A stretch of 64,000 nucleotides of DNA from Allobosea psychrotolerans. GTDB taxonomy: Bacteria > Pseudomonadota > Alphaproteobacteria > Rhizobiales > Beijerinckiaceae. The stretch's first letter is position 1. Each line of letters starts with the position of its first letter. Below are positions 61,277-64,000 of this stretch, one piece after another. The notes beneath the pieces are model-generated. The model saw nothing but the letters and a program-made list of their open reading frames with translations. It searched no databases and was not told the origin of the DNA. The DNA lies in NCBI RefSeq assembly GCF_002917105.1, contig NZ_PQFZ01000017.1, positions 87,491 through 151,490 on the forward strand, in the 5' to 3' direction. A program made the translations under genes and the position numbers.

Positions 61277-61602
61277 GGACCTACGACGTAATACCCTTCG
61301 GTGAACGGACGTTCCTGCTCAATTTCTGGCCGGTCGTCGGCTTTCTACAACAATTTAGCCCCGGACAATACTACACGACTACATGCAAATTCGTTCTCTC
61401 GGACGGTCATGCGAGCCTCCACGATTGTGTTGTTCTCCGCGTTTGTAGGAACAATTTTGCAAACATGCCTGTGGACAACGTCTATATCCTCGTGAAGACA
61501 GATTTCTCCGCCGAGGCTCTTCATGCTGCGGTCTATGAGGTGACGCATGTCGGCAGGGAAATCAGCGAGACTCAGGCGTTAGCCTGGAAAAGCGAGCCAT
61601 AG
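61273..61602 (+). CDS. Hypothetical protein in AT-richer DNA
   Basis: 109 residues, overlapping the acetyltransferase stop as ATGA. No domain was recognised. Composition is unlike the neighbours: many Asn, Tyr, Phe, Val and Cys, with clearly lower GC. It may be a transferred or fast-evolving gene. It may also be non-coding; the four-base overlap is the main support. Confidence 0.45.
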   Translation: MRTYDVIPFGERTFLLNFWPVVGFLQQFSPGQYYTTTCKFVLSDGHASLHDCVVLRVCRNNFANMPVDNVYILVKTDFSAEALHAAVYEVTHVGREISETQALAWKSEP

Positions 61603-61695
61603 GCGAAGAATGCGGGCTTGCGAGCGATGCATTCTTGGCTTGCTTCTGCGTCGTTGCCCTGCTCGGCAACGGCGAGAAAAACGAGGAATCGTCAG

Positions 61696-62181
61696 TTGAT
61701 CCCTATAAATAATGATACGATCAAGATCCGCCGCGCTCAGCCCGAGGACGTCGCGCGAATCGTCGAACTCATCATGCTTGGCGCGGCACGCGATGCGAAG
61801 ACGCCCCACGAGATCGCGGTCGAGGCCGGCCATCCCGCCTATCGAGAGGCCTTTGCCGAGATCGCGAAGAGCCCGCACAACCTGCTCTTCGTCGCCGAGC
61901 GCGGCGTCGTCGTTGGAACCTACCAGCTAACCCTGATCCCAGGTCTCGTCGCGCGGGGCCGCAAGCGGGGCAAGATCGAGAGCGTCCATGTCGCGCCGGA
62001 GTACCGCGGGCAGGGCATCGGCGCCGTGATGATGCGCCATGCGATCGACACTGCGAAGGCTCAGGGCATCGGCCTCGTCGAGCTGACCTCCGACAAGGCT
62101 CGGACCGATGCGCATCGCTTCTATGTCAATCTCGGCTTCGCTCAGAGCCATGAAGGCTTTAAATTCGTGATCGAGCCGTAG
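61696..62181 (+). CDS. GNAT-family N-acetyltransferase
   Basis: 161 residues beginning IKIRRAQPEDVARIVELIMLGA after a short leader. The acetyl-CoA loop is VHVAPEYRGQGIGAVMMRHA, followed by KARTDAHRFYVNLGFAQSHEGFK. No ATG fits the domain start; TTG 61696 with CGAGGA 8 bases upstream is the best guess, while ATG 61627 would add residues without family likeness. Confidence 0.78.
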   Translation: MIPINNDTIKIRRAQPEDVARIVELIMLGAARDAKTPHEIAVEAGHPAYREAFAEIAKSPHNLLFVAERGVVVGTYQLTLIPGLVARGRKRGKIESVHVAPEYRGQGIGAVMMRHAIDTAKAQGIGLVELTSDKARTDAHRFYVNLGFAQSHEGFKFVIEP

Positions 62182-62200
62182 CGGGCGGGTCCGTGCCGTC

Positions 62201-62776
62201 TCAAAAGGCCTGCAGAATCCAGAGAAGCTGCATCGAGAGATGGACAGCGGCCACGGCGATCTGCACGGATCGCCGTGCGACGAGGAAGCCTAGGAGGCAT
62301 AGGGCGAGACCGATGGGAACCTGCAGCAGATAAGCGCTGCTCAGTTGGCTCCAGCGCTCCGAACCCTTGATCAGCGTATCCGCTATGTCGAGGACAAAGG
62401 TTGCCGCCAGCAGGCTGAAGAACCAGCGGCGCCTTTTGACGAAGAAATCCTCATGGCCCGCATATTCCGAGATGTTGTCGGGAAAGAGCAGGGCCGCCAG
62501 CATGTAGAGGACGGCGGCATAGCCGATGAGGAAGGTGAAGACGCCGAAATTCCAGACGGGAATCCGCGAGAGTGCGAATTCCCACCACCAGAACAGGATC
62601 AGTTCGAGCAGGATCGAACCGACCCAGAGCAGGTGGATCAGCGACAGGCGATGACGGGCGGGATGCTGGATGAAGCCGGCCGTGCCGGTCAGCAGCCGGG
62701 TCACGCCGAGCCCGGTGACCATGCCCATGACGATCCGGACATGGGCGAAGAGTTCTTGCGACGGGACGGTCTCCAT
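62201..62776 (-). CDS. Membrane protein of unknown function
   Basis: 191 residues with about six hydrophobic segments (MVTGLGVTRLLTGTAGFI, LLWVGSILLELILFWWWEFA, FGVFTFLIGYAAVLYMLAALL and others). Charged loop KRRRWFF faces the cytoplasm. I recognise no named family. Convergent with the second acetyltransferase. Confidence 0.72.
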   Translation of the reverse strand: METVPSQELFAHVRIVMGMVTGLGVTRLLTGTAGFIQHPARHRLSLIHLLWVGSILLELILFWWWEFALSRIPVWNFGVFTFLIGYAAVLYMLAALLFPDNISEYAGHEDFFVKRRRWFFSLLAATFVLDIADTLIKGSERWSQLSSAYLLQVPIGLALCLLGFLVARRSVQIAVAAVHLSMQLLWILQAF

Positions 62777-63130
62777 GGTGCGTCCATAACCTGCTTGCCG
62801 CGACGCGCCTAGGGCGTTTCCGGGCGAAGTGGCTACCCGTTCGCGTGAAGAACGCGCGTTATAACAATGACCTAGCGCCGTTTTCGATCCAAATGGACCG
62901 GAAATCGCGCTAGTGCCTCGGCTGAGAAGGCCGAGGCCTGTTTTGGAGAGGGCGCTGCAAAGACAAGGCGCTGCGGCTGTTCGAACGTCGGCGCCACCGC
63001 CTTCACCGATCTCGCCGATCGCCCGACCTCACGACATGGCGAGGCCGCTCACGGCGCAGGTTCCGGCGCTTCCAGGACGGTGCGGGTGAGACTAGATCTG
63101 TCGCATCCAGCAACCGACGGGAAGCGCAGC
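62777..63130. other. 354-base gap between membrane protein and GST genes
   Basis: Divergent promoters are expected here. The left part is family-B repeat DNA (listed at 62809-62913). The rest shows no gene and no clear promoter hexamers. Confidence 0.5.
62809..62913 (-). repeat. Dispersed repeat, family B, copy 3
   Basis: In inverted orientation: read on the minus strand it holds TTCACGCGAACGGGTAGCC then ACTTCGCCCGGAAA. CTAG-type ends (CTAGGGCG...CGCGCTAG) bound it, and an extra palindromic segment makes it longer than copies 1 and 2. Confidence 0.7.
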
Positions 63131-63838
63131 ATGGCACAGGTTCAGACCAAGCCGATCGATCTCTATTACTGGCCGACGCCGAATGGCTGGAAGATCACCA
63201 TCATGCTCGAGGAGTGCGGACTGCCCTACACCGTCATTCCCGTGAACATTGGCAAGGGCGACCAGTTCAAGCCGGAATTCCTGGCGATCTCGCCCAACAA
63301 CCGCATGCCCGCGATCGTCGATCCCGAGGGGCCGGACGGCAAGCCGATCTCGGTCTTCGAATCCGGAGCGATCCTGCAATATCTCGGTCGCAAGACCGGC
63401 AAGTTCTATCCGGCCGACGAGCGCGGCCGCGTCGAGGTCGATGAATGGCTGTTTTGGCAGATGGGCGGCTTTGGTCCGATGCTCGGCCAGACCCATCATT
63501 TCCGGCTCTATGCGCCCGAGCAGGTGCCCTATGCCATCGAGCGCTATACCAATGAGGCGAACCGCCTCTACGGCGTCCTGAACAGGCGCCTCGCCGGCCG
63601 CGACTACATTGCCGGCGACTATTCGATCGCCGATATGGCTTGCATCGGTTGGGCGCGCGGCTGGGAGCGCCAGGGCCAGGACATCAAGCAGTTCCCGCAT
63701 GTCGAGCGCTGGATCGCGACGATGCTGGCACGCCCGGCCGTGGAGCGTGGCCTTGCCGTCGCTTCGGAGCTGCGCAAGCCGCCGGAGCAGCGCACGCCCG
63801 AGGAACACGCGATGCTGTTCAACCAGAAGGCGCGCTGA
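63131..63838 (+). CDS. Glutathione S-transferase family protein (YghU/YfcG-like)
   Basis: 235 residues. Thioredoxin-fold N-domain (DLYYWPTPNGWKITIMLEECGL, with the Thr-Pro-Asn-Gly glutathione site of YfcG/YghU), NNRMPAIVDPEG and FESGAILQYLGRKTG, then a helical C-domain (YIAGDYSIADMACIGWARGW). YghU-like members have disulfide reductase activity. ATG 63131; an upstream in-frame start at 63080 is not family-like. Confidence 0.9.
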   Translation: MAQVQTKPIDLYYWPTPNGWKITIMLEECGLPYTVIPVNIGKGDQFKPEFLAISPNNRMPAIVDPEGPDGKPISVFESGAILQYLGRKTGKFYPADERGRVEVDEWLFWQMGGFGPMLGQTHHFRLYAPEQVPYAIERYTNEANRLYGVLNRRLAGRDYIAGDYSIADMACIGWARGWERQGQDIKQFPHVERWIATMLARPAVERGLAVASELRKPPEQRTPEEHAMLFNQKAR

Positions 63839-63859
63839 GGCCTTTTGGGTCGCAACCCG

Positions 63860-63889
63860 TCATTGCGAGCGCAGCGAAGCAATCCAGAA
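63860..63889. repeat. Dispersed repeat, family C, copy 2
   Basis: ATTGCGAGCGCAGCGAAGCA followed by ATCCAG matches the arm at 13185-13198 (CTGGATTGCTTCGC, inverted). It appears as a half-site, truncated on the right. Confidence 0.55.
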
Positions 63890-63899
63890 GGTCTCGCTC

Positions 63900-63984
63900 A
63901 GCGGCCCTGTTGGGGTGGACGGCCCCCGATCGGCATCTTTGTGCCAAGGTGAGGTTGTCGAAGCATCACCTGAGGGGACCGTCC
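63900..63984 (+). other. Structured leader before a possible transposase
   Basis: Three short inverted repeats lie in 85 bases: GGCA/TGCC near 63933-63946, AGGTGA/TCACCT near 63949-63974, and outer GGACGGCCCCC versus GGGGACCGTCC. This could be the left non-coding end of an insertion sequence. Confidence 0.4.
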
Positions 63985-64000
63985 ATGGATCATGTTATAC
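63985..64000 (+). CDS. Start of a possible transposase, cut by the window
   Basis: Only ATG GAT CAT GTT ATA is visible (MDHVI). The sequence resembles the start of IS110-type transposases, but five residues cannot identify a family. The structured DNA before it supports a mobile element. Confidence 0.3.

Noticed and set aside
1..64000. tRNA, rRNA, CRISPR array or prophage
   Set aside because: I saw no cloverleaf, rRNA-like segment, regular spacer array, integrase or phage structural gene on either strand.

Overview
The window is GC-rich, densely coded chromosomal DNA from an alphaproteobacterium, most likely of the order Hyphomicrobiales (a Bosea-like genome is my best guess). The evidence is the codon use, the pyrB-pyrC-like-plsY-dprA block with topA nearby, an APS-type CysH with CysD and CysN, and dispersed palindromic repeats of the kind seen in that order. 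I found no rRNA, tRNA or CRISPR array. The left edge cuts a giant adhesin gene and the right edge appears to cut an insertion sequence.

Layout. 1-8.3 kb: one open frame on the minus strand, at least 2,746 codons, encoding an LktA-family filamentous adhesin. 8.5-14.5 kb: a minus-strand operon for a branched-chain-amino-acid-type ABC transporter (livKHMGF order) ending in a short MetE-like methyltransferase. 14.8-19.2 kb: an atypical SDR, then cysH-cysD-cysN for sulfate assimilation; CysN carries an unusual membrane-type tail. 19.2-20.1 kb: a six-EF-hand protein. 20.3-28.3 kb: a divergent catabolic cluster for 2-aminobenzoate (anthranilate) through CoA thioesters, with a MarR regulator and two matching operator-like sites. 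28.4-31.3 kb: small exported protein, VOC dioxygenase-like protein and a DUF2778 protein. 31.3-39.5 kb: housekeeping genes topA, panB, pyrB, pyrC-like, plsY and dprA. 39.5-42.8 kb: two related small proteins, an AEC carrier, two Tyr/Arg-rich exported proteins and ruvX.

42.9-49.7 kb looks like a complete sulfolactate degradation locus. A solute-binding protein and GntR regulator face suyA-suyB, a sulfite exporter, and two sulfolactate dehydrogenases of opposite stereochemistry. SuyAB would normally be labelled altronate dehydratase, but the neighbours argue otherwise. Its product sulfite is also the intermediate made by the CysHDN route in the same window. 49.7-54.5 kb holds adenine deaminase, a UPF0173 hydrolase, gatC-gatA and chorismate mutase. 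54.6-59.1 kb holds an RND efflux pump. 59.3-64 kb holds gatB (split from gatCA), two GNAT acetyltransferases, two hypotheticals and a glutathione transferase.

Three families of dispersed palindromic repeats lie in the gaps. One copy sits in frame at the start of the TTT-type binding-protein gene and adds about 30 residues before its signal peptide. All functions are inferred from sequence patterns read by eye; no database search was run.
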